A stretch of DNA of 64,000 nt from DSOI01 sp041394885 (GTDB taxonomy: Bacteria > Acidobacteriota > Terriglobia > Bryobacterales > Bryobacteraceae): the NCBI GenBank assembly GCA_041394885.1, contig JAWKHI010000033.1, positions 1 to 64,000 of the forward strand, written 5' to 3'. Under the pieces are notes generated by a model. That model was not told the origin of the DNA and searched no databases. It saw only the letters and a program-made list of their open reading frames with translations. Shown here piece after piece: positions 1 to 9,395 of the stretch. The position numbers were made by a program, and so were the translations under genes. The stretch's first letter is position 1, and every line of letters starts with the position of its first letter.

Positions 1-12
1 TAGTCTGGACCC

Positions 13-309
13 ATGGGGACCCACCGCACCACCGTCAACATTTCGATCACCCCGGAGCTCGATGCTTTTCTACAGAGCCGGGTCAAGTCCGGGCGCTATC
101 AAACGACAAGTGAGGTGGTCCGCGAGGCACTACGCCTGCTCGAGCGTCGCGAGAGGGAAAGGGACGAGGCTTTCGAGCACCTGAAGGCGAAGCTGAAACG
201 CGGCGCCGCCCAAGCCGAGGCCGGGGAATTGCTCGACGGCGAGGAGGTGTTCGCCGAATTGCGCCAAATGCTGGCGGACCGCCGCGGTACTAAGACTCGC
301 AAGCGGTGA
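13..309 (+). CDS. parD: ParD-family type II antitoxin
   Basis: 98-residue antitoxin of the ParD/CopG ribbon-helix-helix type. Residues about 5-50 (TTVNISITPELDAFL, then SGRYQTTSEVVREAL) form the DNA-binding RHH. The charged tail, residues 55-98, is the part that wraps ParE in this family. The stop codon overlaps the GTG of the toxin remnant (GTGA), the usual parDE arrangement. TAGTCT ends 6 bases before the ATG and there is no Shine-Dalgarno, so translation may be leaderless. The string TAGTCTGGA also occurs upstream of the second parD at 56052. Because the toxin is broken, this is now an orphan antitoxin. The family call is firm. Confidence 0.85.
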   Translation: MGTHRTTVNISITPELDAFLQSRVKSGRYQTTSEVVREALRLLERRERERDEAFEHLKAKLKRGAAQAEAGELLDGEEVFAELRQMLADRRGTKTRKR

Positions 310-478
310 AGAAGCGCTTCGTCATCACGCTGGAAGCCAGGACGAACTCCTGAACCGGAGCTATCGATTCTGGAACGTGTACCCGCATGTCGTGGTCTAC
401 GCATGGGAAGCGAAGCCGATCCGAATAGTCTGCATCATCGATGGTGCGAGGGATCTGGCGGCGTTGTTGCAGAGATAG
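306..478 (+). pseudogene. parE: ParE toxin remnant (internal deletion and frameshift)
   Basis: Starting at GTG 306 the frame reads VKKRFVITLEARTNS and stops at 351-353. From 356 a different frame reads RSYRFWNVYPHVVVYAWE and continues to DGARDLAALLQR, stopping at 476-478. These match the N-terminal strand and the C-terminal half of RelE/ParE toxins. Roughly 45 central codons, holding the two long helices, are missing. I see about 14 N-terminal and 41 C-terminal residues of a toxin that is normally about 95-100 residues, so it cannot be functional. It is not explained by a single base indel, unlike several other broken genes in this window. Confidence 0.8.
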
Positions 479-492
479 TTCGATACCGGGGA

Positions 493-1221
493 TTACAACC
501 GCCGCGCCACGTGCAACCCAATCCCGCCACCCAACCCGGACCACCGCCACTCGATCGCAAACCCGGCCTGGCGCAACGCAGTGTCGAACTCGTCGAGCGT
601 GAGATACCGGCGGATGGACGGCGAAATATAGCCGAACACGATCGGCTCGCGGTACCAGAGCCACCCCGCCAGGCGTCCCGCATGCCACATGTACCAAAGA
701 AACAGCTTGCACCACAGGCGGCTTGCCGGCTTGTAGAAATCGAGGTTCAGCAGGATGCCGCCCGGCTTCAGCACTCGTCCGATTTCGCGCAGCGCCTGCG
801 CATAGTCAGACGCGTTCCGGATGCCGTAACCCACGCTCACCATGTCCACGCTGTCATCGGCTACGCAAAGGTCCAGCATGTTGCCCGCCACCAGCGAAAT
901 GGACGGCGCGCCGTCCCCGAATCGCCGCGACGCTTCCACCAACATCTGTTGGCTGCAATCGAGGCCCACCGCCAGCGGTGACGCCGTCCGCTCGGCGAGC
1001 GCCATCGCGATATCGCCGGTGCCGCACGCCAGGTCAAGAATACGCGGCTTCACGGCGGCGCGCTTCACGCCTTCCTCGATCAGACGCTTCTTCCAGCCGC
1101 GATCCATCCCAAACGAGAAGACGCGAGTGAAAAGGTCGTAGCCCGGCGCGAGGATGTCGAACATCGTCGCCACGTACTTGCGCCGCAAGACGCCGTCGCC
1201 GAGATGGGTGTCGATGTCCAT
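493..1221 (-). CDS. UbiE/MenG-type SAM methyltransferase
   Basis: About 242 residues from the ATG at 1221; an in-frame TTG at 1266 would add 15. Matches demethylmenaquinone/2-polyprenyl-benzoquinol C-methyltransferases. It has SAM motif I (DLACGTGD, about residue 63), the UbiE-typical GYGIRNASD segment and VLKPGGILLNLDF. The product would methylate the quinone ring, a late step of menaquinone or ubiquinone synthesis, at the inner membrane. I prefer the ATG because the family conserved block (DIDTHLGDG) begins there. It lies 117 bases downstream of the CehA-like gene on the same strand. Whether it is MenG or UbiE cannot be told from sequence alone. Confidence 0.85.
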   Translation of the reverse strand: MDIDTHLGDGVLRRKYVATMFDILAPGYDLFTRVFSFGMDRGWKKRLIEEGVKRAAVKPRILDLACGTGDIAMALAERTASPLAVGLDCSQQMLVEASRRFGDGAPSISLVAGNMLDLCVADDSVDMVSVGYGIRNASDYAQALREIGRVLKPGGILLNLDFYKPASRLWCKLFLWYMWHAGRLAGWLWYREPIVFGYISPSIRRYLTLDEFDTALRQAGFAIEWRWSGLGGGIGLHVARRL

Positions 1222-1338
1222 CGCGGCGAGTTCGCCGGGATCTCTGCCGTCGCGAGCTTTGAGCAAGATTCTGTTCCGCCTGAGAAAAACTGGGTGAGTA
1301 GAGAGTATAGCCTTGTCGAGGCCCGCGGCACCACGCCG

Positions 1339-3822
1339 CTACGGACCCATACGCTCGAGGAACACCCGGCGCGCCTCGGCGAACTGCGCCAGCACGTGCT
1401 CCTTCTCGCGATTGGAACGCCACCCCGCGTGCTGTTCAGCCATGCGTGTAATGGCGTCGATCCAACGCACGAAATACTCGGCATCGGCGCGGGACCGCAC
1501 CGGCCGTCCGCCCACCGTCACCCAAACCGGGCTCGTCTCGCCCACGATGTAGGTGTCGTCCACCGGATGCCGCGGCTTGGAGTTGGACGCCAGCACCGTA
1601 ATCCATCCGCTTTGCGCCACCGCCACGCGTTTACGGAATGGCACCCGCACACCTGCCGCGCCCCCTTCCACGGCGATCGTTTCCACAGGGCGTCCATTCA
1701 GGAAAATCTCGATCTTCTCGAGCGGCACGATCGATTCGACGATTCCCTTCACCTCCACGCTGCCGGGATCGGCCAGACGGATCTCTCCGCCCGGCAGTTC
1801 GCCGTCCACCTGGGCGCGAATGAGCGGACCGTTCGTCACAAATGTCCGCCCAGCGCGAATCGCCTCCACCCAACGCGGCCATTCGAGTTTGTCTCCCAAG
1901 TAAGCGTACAAACGGTTCCCCCCGATGATCGGGGTCGCATGCAGACTCAGGATCGAATCCTCTCCAGCCGACGCAGTCACTTTGAAACCGCAATTCAGCG
2001 CCCGGTGCCAAACCGGAGCCGTATGCTGGAAGTAGCCGGCCGAGGTATGCACCTCCAGATACTCGATCGCCCCCAGCGCCACATCCACCGGAAAGCCACG
2101 CGCCACCGCATACCCGGATGTTTCCGGATCCCTGGACCACGGATGCACATATCCGCCGATTGCGCCCTGCTTCCGCGCGAGGCGGAACATATCCGTGTTA
2201 CTCGGATACAGGCTCTCGATCGCCGATCCTTCATAGCCGGTAGTGAACGGAGATATGAGGTGCCTGGTCAGATTGATGAAATTGATGTGGCCGTAAAAAG
2301 GCGGCCGGTACTCCTCGTTGAAAGTCAGTAACTGGCGATCATCCGACAACGCATGCGGGCGTCCGGTGAATTGTTGATGGTCAAAGATCCGATGGTCTTT
2401 GTTGCAGATCTTGTCGCCGATCATGTTGAGGTCCTCGGCGCGCGCCATCATCATCAGGTTCTCGGGGGTGTTGCGCAGGTTCCCGGCGTAGTTCATGTGC
2501 ACATGGTCAGACCCGCTCCACCAGCCGGCGGCGCTCATGTCGGTCATGCGGCTGAACTCGACATCCACGCTCGCCACGGCGTCCGGCTCGATGCGCACCA
2601 CGCGCCGCACGGGATGGTGTTCCAGGCCGTTCACGGCTTCGAGCACGGCTTCGCCCACCGGCAGGTCCACCACGAAGCCGCGTTCAGCGTGGAAGAAGTC
2701 GCGATGGGTGATGCGTCCGGCCACGCGATGAAACGCGGTCGCGGGCGCGTAGGCTTTGCCGTCGGAGGCGGTGATGTAGAATCGCGCCGCGCCGGGCAAT
2801 CGCACCGAGAGCCTGCCCATCGGGCGCCGGTGGACGCGCCGCCGGATTTCGACGCCGTTATCCTCCCCGCCGAAGGTCCGAAGCAGGCGCAGTTGCGACA
2901 GGCCTTCGCGGTTGGATACATAGGCGATCCATTCGCCATCGGGAGACCAACGCGGGTCGAAACGATCCCAGTCTCCGAACGTCAACTGGTATGGCTCGCC
3001 GCCTTCCACCGGCAGCACGTAGAGATTGTTGTTCTGGCTGCCCCGGTGCGAACTGTAGAGAAGCCTCTTTCCATCCGGCGACCATTGTGGCTGCGTGCGG
3101 TACAGGGTCTCTTCGCGCAGCAGCATCCGGGCCTTGCTCATCGCATCGGCAGCCAGCGGCGCGCGCCAGATCGCGCCCGAGCCCAGCGGAATCCCGCGGT
3201 TGGAAACCAGCAGCATCTCCCTGCCGTCAGGCGAGATCGATGGCGAAATGTGATCGTCGAGCAAGTTGAAGTAGAGCCTCTCGCGGCCGAACGAGTGTTC
3301 GTTGGTGATCAGTTCCGGGGCCCCGGCGCGGCCATTGTCGAATGGCATCGCGTACACGTGGAACGAGGTGCGCGGGCGGTTCCGCGTGTAGAGGAGCCGC
3401 TTTCCATCGGGCGCGAAAACAGGGTCCAGGTGGATGGTGTTGCCGCGGGTGAGCGCCGTGCTCTCGCCGGTGGCGGTGTTGAGCAGCATCAGATTCACAC
3501 CGGATGTCTCGGGGCCCGACGCGTCCTCGGACGTATAGACAATCCAACGCCCGTCGGGCGACCACGCGGGCGAACTGTCGTGTCCCGCATTCGCCGTCAA
3601 CTCGTAGGCGGTGTCTGCCGCCTGCCCGCCGTTCACAGCCACCTTCCACAGTGATCCCGACATCGAGAACACGATCGACTTTCCGTCGGGCGCCCAAGCG
3701 GGCCGCCACGGCGTCGACGCCGACTGCGGCACGTAGTAGCTGTACATGTAGCCGGTGGCGAACTTGCCCCGCTGCCCGGGCAAACTCAGGGCCGCGGCGA
3801 ATAACAACAGCAGAAACCTCAT
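1339..3822 (-). CDS. TolB-like beta-propeller fused to CehA/McbA metallohydrolase
   Basis: About 827 residues. A signal peptide (MRFLLLLFAAALSLPGQ) is followed by about six TolB/WD40-like repeats (for example AWSPDGRWIVYTS, QWSPDGKRLLYSS) up to roughly residue 330. A linker follows, then a CehA/McbA PHP-type metal-dependent hydrolase domain (GSDHVHMN, GGYVHPWSRD and later His/Asp residues). Likely a periplasmic hydrolase with a substrate-sensing or docking propeller; the substrate is unknown. I chose ATG 3822 because TATATT lies exactly 7 bases upstream (leaderless pattern); ATG 3828 would add two residues. It is transcribed divergently from the amidohydrolase, with starts only 24 bases apart. 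Confidence 0.8.
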   Translation of the reverse strand: MRFLLLLFAAALSLPGQRGKFATGYMYSYYVPQSASTPWRPAWAPDGKSIVFSMSGSLWKVAVNGGQAADTAYELTANAGHDSSPAWSPDGRWIVYTSEDASGPETSGVNLMLLNTATGESTALTRGNTIHLDPVFAPDGKRLLYTRNRPRTSFHVYAMPFDNGRAGAPELITNEHSFGRERLYFNLLDDHISPSISPDGREMLLVSNRGIPLGSGAIWRAPLAADAMSKARMLLREETLYRTQPQWSPDGKRLLYSSHRGSQNNNLYVLPVEGGEPYQLTFGDWDRFDPRWSPDGEWIAYVSNREGLSQLRLLRTFGGEDNGVEIRRRVHRRPMGRLSVRLPGAARFYITASDGKAYAPATAFHRVAGRITHRDFFHAERGFVVDLPVGEAVLEAVNGLEHHPVRRVVRIEPDAVASVDVEFSRMTDMSAAGWWSGSDHVHMNYAGNLRNTPENLMMMARAEDLNMIGDKICNKDHRIFDHQQFTGRPHALSDDRQLLTFNEEYRPPFYGHINFINLTRHLISPFTTGYEGSAIESLYPSNTDMFRLARKQGAIGGYVHPWSRDPETSGYAVARGFPVDVALGAIEYLEVHTSAGYFQHTAPVWHRALNCGFKVTASAGEDSILSLHATPIIGGNRLYAYLGDKLEWPRWVEAIRAGRTFVTNGPLIRAQVDGELPGGEIRLADPGSVEVKGIVESIVPLEKIEIFLNGRPVETIAVEGGAAGVRVPFRKRVAVAQSGWITVLASNSKPRHPVDDTYIVGETSPVWVTVGGRPVRSRADAEYFVRWIDAITRMAEQHAGWRSNREKEHVLAQFAEARRVFLERMGP

Positions 3823-3829
3823 TCCCATC

Positions 3830-3839
3830 AATATATAAT
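3830..3839. promoter_or_regulatory. symmetric bidirectional -10 region (both mRNAs probably leaderless)
   Basis: On + the hexamer TATAAT (3834-3839) is followed by 7 bases and ATG 3847. On - the overlapping hexamer TATATT (3835-3830) is followed by 7 bases and ATG 3822. Neither gene has a Shine-Dalgarno or room for one. The AT-rich core stands out in GC-rich surroundings. No good -35 is visible on either side. Inference from spacing only. Confidence 0.6.
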
Positions 3840-3846
3840 TCAAGCA

Positions 3847-5130
3847 ATGTCGCGCTACGCCATCCTCCTTCTCGCCATGCCGCTTCTGGCGCAAGAGTAC
3901 GATCTTTTGCTGCAGGGCGGAACCCTCCTAGACGCCAGGAACAAGATCAACGCCCGCCGCGATATCGCCTTCGCCAACGGCAAGGTGGCGGCCGTCGAGG
4001 CCAACATCCCGGCTTCGAAAGCAAAGAAGACGGTCGACGTCGGCGGCCTCTATGTGGCTCCCGGTCTCATCGATCTTCACGTCCACGTGTTCGCCGGAGA
4101 GGGCTCCGAGTACATGGGCAAGAATGCCGTCTTCCCGGACGATCATTCTTTCCGCTCCGGCGTCACTACAGTCGTTGACGCAGGCTCGTCGGGCTGGAAG
4201 AGCTTCCCGTTGTTCAAGCGCCGCACCATCGATCGCTCGCGCACGCGCGTTCTGTCGATGCTCAACATCGTGGGCACCGGCATGGGTGGCGGCAACGACA
4301 CCGAACAGAACGTCTTCGACATGGACGCGAAAGCCACCGCGCGCGCGGCGATCGAAAACCGCGAATACGTCGTCGGCATCAAGACCGCCCACTACAAGCC
4401 GGCGGATTGGACCGCCGTCGACCGCGGCCTTGCCGCCGCCAAGGAAGCCAACATCCCGCTCATGGTCGACTTCGGGACCTTTCAATCGGAACGCCCCTTC
4501 GAGGAACTCGTCACCAGTAAACTTCGCCCCGGCGACATGTACACCCACATGTACCTCGCCTGGGTCCCGATGTTCGATGCAAACGGAAAGGTCCGCGATT
4601 ACCTCTGGCAGGCGCGCAAGCGCGGCGTGCTGTTCGACGTCGGCCACGGCGGCGGCAGCTTCGTGTTTCGCCACGCCGTACCCGCGATCAAGCAGGGCTG
4701 GGTTCCGGATTCCATCTCCACCGATCTTCACGTGAGCTCGATGAACGCGGGCATGAAAGACATGATCAACGTGATGTCGAAGTTCGTCAACATGGGGATG
4801 ACGGTGGAGGACATCGTCGCAAAATCGACCTGGGCGCCGGCGCGCCAGATCAAGCGGGAAGAGCTCGGCCACCTCACGGTGGGCGCGATCGCCGATGTCG
4901 CGGTGCTGAAGTTGGAGCAAGGCGACTTCGGATTCGTCGACGTATATGGCGCGCGGCTGCGCGGCAACAAGCGCTTCGCCGCCGAGATCACCATCAAAGA
5001 CGGTCTGGTAGTTTGGGACCGCAACGGGCTCACGCGCACCGATTGGGACAAACTCGGCCCGGACTATGGTCCGCAGGGCGAGGCTTATTGGGACGGCACG
5101 CTCAGCCACGCCGTCCGGACCCGGCGATAA
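3847..5130 (+). CDS. exported amidohydrolase/deacetylase-family metallohydrolase
   Basis: 427 residues. A short signal peptide (RYAILLLAMPLLAQEYDL) is followed by an amidohydrolase-superfamily TIM barrel. Visible are the first metal site LHVHVF (HxH), a candidate carbamylated lysine in VVGIKTAHYK, DVGHGGGSF, the catalytic aspartate in ISTDLHVSS, and the flanking beta-sandwich (LLQGGTLLDARN at the N-terminus, GAIADVAVLKLEQG at the C-terminus). The enzyme would hydrolyse a cyclic amide or deacetylate an amino-acid or sugar derivative in the periplasm; the exact substrate cannot be read. The stop overlaps the next start (TAATG), so the two form an operon. Confidence 0.85.
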   Translation: MSRYAILLLAMPLLAQEYDLLLQGGTLLDARNKINARRDIAFANGKVAAVEANIPASKAKKTVDVGGLYVAPGLIDLHVHVFAGEGSEYMGKNAVFPDDHSFRSGVTTVVDAGSSGWKSFPLFKRRTIDRSRTRVLSMLNIVGTGMGGGNDTEQNVFDMDAKATARAAIENREYVVGIKTAHYKPADWTAVDRGLAAAKEANIPLMVDFGTFQSERPFEELVTSKLRPGDMYTHMYLAWVPMFDANGKVRDYLWQARKRGVLFDVGHGGGSFVFRHAVPAIKQGWVPDSISTDLHVSSMNAGMKDMINVMSKFVNMGMTVEDIVAKSTWAPARQIKREELGHLTVGAIADVAVLKLEQGDFGFVDVYGARLRGNKRFAAEITIKDGLVVWDRNGLTRTDWDKLGPDYGPQGEAYWDGTLSHAVRTRR

Positions 5131-6167
5131 TGCGGATCCCTCGCCGTACATTGCTGGCCGGAACGCTGCTGGCGCCCGCGTTGCCCGGCGCCGACGCGCT
5201 GAAAGTGACCTCGGTGCGGCGCGTGTTCCACAATGGCGAGCACAACGCGTTCACCGACATGGTGCGCTTTCGAGGCCGCTTCTATCTGACGTTCCGTTCC
5301 TGCCCGGAAGGTCACATGCTCTTTCCGTCGTCGCGGATCCTTGTGCTTGAAAGCGCCGATGGCGGCGAGTGGCGTCAGGTCCACGCGTTCTCGGTGAAGC
5401 AGCGCGACGTGCGGGATCCGCATTTCGTCGTCTTTCGGGACAAGCTGTTCGTCTACACCGGCACGTGGTATTGCGGCGACGGACCGCCGAAGACGCGCGA
5501 TATGAACGAGATGCTCGGGTTCGCATGCTGGTCCGGCGACGGACGCCAGTGGCAGGGTCCGGAAATGCTCGAAGGCACCTACGGTCACTACATCTGGCGT
5601 GGAGCCGCGTACGGCGGCAAGGCTTGGCTATGCGCGCGGCGGAAGCGTCATTTCGTGAAGATGGAAGACCGCGCCGAGAGCGTTCCCTTGACGCAAGGCG
5701 CGCTGCTAGAGAGCGACGATGGCATCGTGTTTCGCAAAGCCGGTTTGTTCACCGAAGACTACGGCAACGAAACTGCGTTCCTGTTCGAAAAGGACGGCAC
5801 GATTCTCGCGCTCGCTCGCGGCGGCGGCGAGCGAAACGCGGAACTGTGCATCGCCAGGCCACCCTACACGAAGTTCGAGCGCCGGGACCTCGGCCGGTAC
5901 GTCGGCGGCCCGATGATCGAGCGCTGGGGTGACCGCTATCTCGCCGGCGGCCGGCGAAAGATTCAGCCCACCGATCCGGCTACCGCACTCTATTGGCTCG
6001 ACCCGAAGAAGGCCGCTCTCACCGAGATCGCCACGCTCCCAAGCGGCGGCGACAACTCCTACCCGGGTTTCATTGCTCTCAGTCCGTCACGCGGCTTGCT
6101 CTCCTACTATTCAACGCACGAAACGCCCAAGGCGGCGATCTTCCTGGCGTCGCTCGAGATCGGCTAG
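5130..6167 (+). CDS. Tat-exported beta-propeller, glycosidase/sialidase-like
   Basis: 345 residues from ATG 5130, which overlaps the amidohydrolase stop by one base. The N-terminus MRIPRRTLLAGTLLAPALPG is a twin-arginine-type signal. The body has Asp-box-like blades (LVLESADGGEWRQV, GALLESDDGIVFRKAG) and conserved aromatic/basic patches typical of five-bladed glycosidase or sialidase folds. Likely a periplasmic carbohydrate-active or binding protein working with the upstream hydrolase. No catalytic residues can be assigned with confidence. Confidence 0.7.
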   Translation: MRIPRRTLLAGTLLAPALPGADALKVTSVRRVFHNGEHNAFTDMVRFRGRFYLTFRSCPEGHMLFPSSRILVLESADGGEWRQVHAFSVKQRDVRDPHFVVFRDKLFVYTGTWYCGDGPPKTRDMNEMLGFACWSGDGRQWQGPEMLEGTYGHYIWRGAAYGGKAWLCARRKRHFVKMEDRAESVPLTQGALLESDDGIVFRKAGLFTEDYGNETAFLFEKDGTILALARGGGERNAELCIARPPYTKFERRDLGRYVGGPMIERWGDRYLAGGRRKIQPTDPATALYWLDPKKAALTEIATLPSGGDNSYPGFIALSPSRGLLSYYSTHETPKAAIFLASLEIG

Positions 6168-6180
6168 CCGCCCAATCAGA

Positions 6181-6186
6181 TACAAT
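6181..6186 (+). promoter_or_regulatory. -10 box TACAAT for the DUF1549/DUF1553 gene
   Basis: TACAAT followed by 7 bases and a TTG start (6194) that opens a signal-peptide-like sequence. Same spacing as the other leaderless candidates in the window. No clear -35. Confidence 0.45.
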
Positions 6187-6193
6187 CTGGACG

Positions 6194-9100
6194 TTGAGAT
6201 TCAGTGTGTTTCTTGTCGCGCCGCGGCATCGGTGTGCGCGGCTCAAACGAGAGTTCTTCAAAGCTGGAATCCGGCCGCTGCTGGTGAAACGCTGCTACGC
6301 GTGCCGCCTCGGCAGCGAGCAATCCGCCATGGGCGGGCTGCGGGTGGACTCGCGCGAGGCGCTTCTCAAGGGCGGTGCGCGGGGACCTTCGATCATACCC
6401 GGAAAGCCGGCTGGGAGCATACTGCTCGCCGCCCTGCGCCACACGAGCGACCGCACGTTGAAGATGCCGCCGGGGCTGAAGCTGAAGGATGCCGAGATCG
6501 CCGATCTGGCGCCCGTTGGGTGGAGATGGGAGCGCCGTAGGGCACGTCGATGGAAACAGGAAGCCGCCCCGAAACGGTTCTGGTCATTCGCGCCGCCGGT
6601 AGAGCCGGCGATTCCGGCGGTGAAGAACGAAGGGTGGTTGAAGTCGCCGATCGATGCGTTCATCACGCCAACCTGGAAGCGAAGTCCCCGCTTTCTCCGG
6701 CCCCCGCCGCCGACAGCGCACCCTGATCCGCCGCGCGACGACTCGACCTCCGCCGACCTACCGCCCGCGCCGGCCGATGCCGGTGGATTTCCTCGACGAC
6801 GATTCGCCGGAAGCGTTCCGCGCGTCGTGGTGGACCGGCTGCTCGCTTCGCCCCGATACGGCAGCGGTGGGGCGTCACTGGCTGGACATGGCTCACGCTA
6901 CGCCGATTCCAACGGTCTGGATGAAAACCTGGTGTATAAGGAGCGCGTTCCGCTATCGCGATTACGTGAACGTCGCCGCGTTCAACAAAGACAAGCCGTA
7001 CGATCAATTCGTACACGAGCAACTGGCCGGCGATCTGCTTCCCGCCACCGAAGATCTGGACACTCGTTTCGAGCGCTGGACCGCTACCGGCTTCCTCTCC
7101 CTCGGCGCGAAGATGTTGGCCGAAGATGACCCGGTGAAGATGGAGATGGACATCGTGGACGAGCAGCTGGACACGGCCGGACGGGCGTTCCTGGGCCTCA
7201 CGCTTGGCTGTGCCCGCTGCCACGATCACAAGTTCGACCCCATCACGTCAGCCGATTACTACGGTCTCGCGGGCATCTTCAAGAGCTCCAAGACGATGGA
7301 GAACTTCAAGGTGGTGGCCAAGTGGCACGAGTATGTGCTCGCACCCCCCGGCGACATTGCGCGGTTGGAAGCGCATGAAAAGAAGATCGAAGGCAAGACC
7401 AAGGAGATCGGCAAGCTGACCTCGGCCGAGAACAAACGAATCTCCGCCGCGGCGCGCGCGAAGGCGGGCGCCTATATGCTGGCCGCGGGCGACATGCTCC
7501 GGCATGAGAAGACGAAGCTCGCTCCCGTGCCCGCCAATACCGCGGGAGCGATCGCAGTCGCGGCGGGCAGGTTCGCCAGCGGCAACGTGAATCGTGAGCT
7601 GGAGCGGGGCGGCGCCAACGTGCCGAAGGACGCCAAGGGGCCCTTCTACGCTGAATACCGTATCGACGTACCCACCGCCGGCCTCTACCAGATCGACGTT
7701 CTCGAGCAGGAAAAGGGACGCGGCACGCCGGATCTGATCGTGAACGGCGTCCTGATGAAGAACGGCGCGGAGGCCATCGCGAATCGCGCCGCGTCGCCGG
7801 ACGCGGGCGGATGGTCCGTCGAGGGCATTTTCCCGTTCCAATCCGGAACCAACACGATTCGTTTGGAACACAAAACGCGGTTTGCGTTTTTCGAAAAGCT
7901 GCGGGTGGCGCCATCGCCCCTTCCCGCCGGCGTGGCCCCGCCGGAGACCGCGGCGCAAATCGCCCGGCGCTACGATGTGCTTCCGGGGTTTCTGTCGCAG
8001 TGGGTGGACCACATCCGCCGCTCCCAGGGCGCGCCGCATTCGATATTTTTCGCGTGGAACGCGTTCGAAAACGGCCAATGGACGCTGACCGATTGGACGT
8101 CGCCGGCCGCCGCGTTGTTCGCCGGCTTCCAGCCGGCTGACCGCGCGCAACTGGCCGCGCGCTACCAGGAGCTGTTCGCACGCGCCGCCGATGAGAATGT
8201 CGCCGACCCTGGCCTGAAGGCGATCCGCGAGCCGCTCTACGAGAAGTTTGGGCCGTTTCGCGCACCCGACGGCATCCGCGAATACTATCCGGCGGAGGTG
8301 GAAAGCGCCATCGCGAGGCTGGAGTCCGAACGTAAGGAGCTCGAAGCCGCGACACCGGATTACCCGCGCGCGATGGGTGTCCGTGAGGCGGCGAAGGCCG
8401 CCGACATTCCCATCCATATCCGCGGCAGCCACTGGACGCTCGGGAAGATGGCGCCGCGCCAGTTCCCGGGTTTCCTCGCCGGGACGAACCAGCCCACGCT
8501 CGGGGATTCCGAAAGCGGACGTCTGCAGTTGGCGCAATGGCTCACGCGGAAGGACAACCCGCTCACCGCGCGCGTTATGGCAAATCGCATCTGGCGTTGG
8601 CATTTCGGCAAGGGCATCGTGGGGACCACCGACAACTTCGGCCGTTTGGGCGAGGCGCCGGTGAATCAGCCGCTGCTCGATTGGCTGGCGCTGCGGTTCG
8701 TCGAAAAGGGATGGTCTATCAAACAGATGCATCGCATGATCCTGCTCTCGAACACGTACGCGATGAGTTCGGCTTATGACGCAGCGGCGGCCGAGGTGGA
8801 TCCGGAGAACCGTTTGCAGTGGCGCGCCAACCGCCGGCGTCTGGAAGCCGAGCCGATCCGCGATGCGATCATGAGCGTCTCCGGCGACGTCGACTTCCAC
8901 ATGGGCGGTTCGTTGATGAATTACAAGGACCGCCAGTATGTCGCCAACACGGCCAAAGGGGGTGACCTTGACTACGACCGCAATCTTCGCGCCGTCTACG
9001 TGCCAGTGATTCGCAGTTCGATGTACGACGTCTTCCGCGCGTTCGACTTCGCGGACCCTTCCACCGGCAATGGTGACCGTGGTTCCACAGTGGTTGCGCC

Positions 9101-9392
9101 GCAAGCGCTGTTCATGATGAACGGATCGGTGATGCTGCGGCACTCGCGAATCATGGCCGACACTCTTCTGGCCGCCCAACTCGACGATGCCGGGCGCATC
9201 CGGGAGGCGTACGAACGGGCGCTGGCGAGGCCGCCTTCGCCGGCGGAGGTGGACCGGGCGCTCACCTTCCTGGGGCGCATCGACAAAGGGCTCGAGGATC
9301 GGGAGAGGGATCCGGCCGAGCGGCGGGCGCGTGCCTGGCAGAGCTTCTGCAAGGGCATTCTGAGTTCGAGCGAATTCGTCTATTTGAATTAG
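6194..9392 (+). pseudogene. DUF1549/DUF1553 (PSD1, planctomycete cytochrome c) protein, 5' part frameshifted
   Basis: From about 6960 to 9392 one clean frame encodes the DUF1549 end and DUF1553 (AFRYRDYVNVAAF, TLGCARCHDHKFDP, LTARVMANRIWRWHFGKG, PQALFMMNGSVMLRHSR). Upstream, 6194-6960, family motifs appear in alternating frames: FFKAGIRPLLVKRCYAC, ADLARWVEMG, WSFAPPVEPAIPAVKN, TLIRRAT, DRLLASPRYG, GRHWLDMA, RYADSNGLDENLVYK. At least eight one-base shifts are needed to join them. Such proteins are exported, heme-bearing and linked to sulfatases or DUF1501. The heme motif reads CYACR, so the heme histidine is absent as sequenced. Conserved motifs on both sides of each shift point to sequence error or very recent decay. 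Confidence 0.75.
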
Positions 9393-9395
9393 GCG

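Noticed and set aside
1204..3654. Long + strand frames over the CehA-like gene
   Set aside because: Shadows of a minus-strand gene with signal peptide, TolB repeats and metal motifs.
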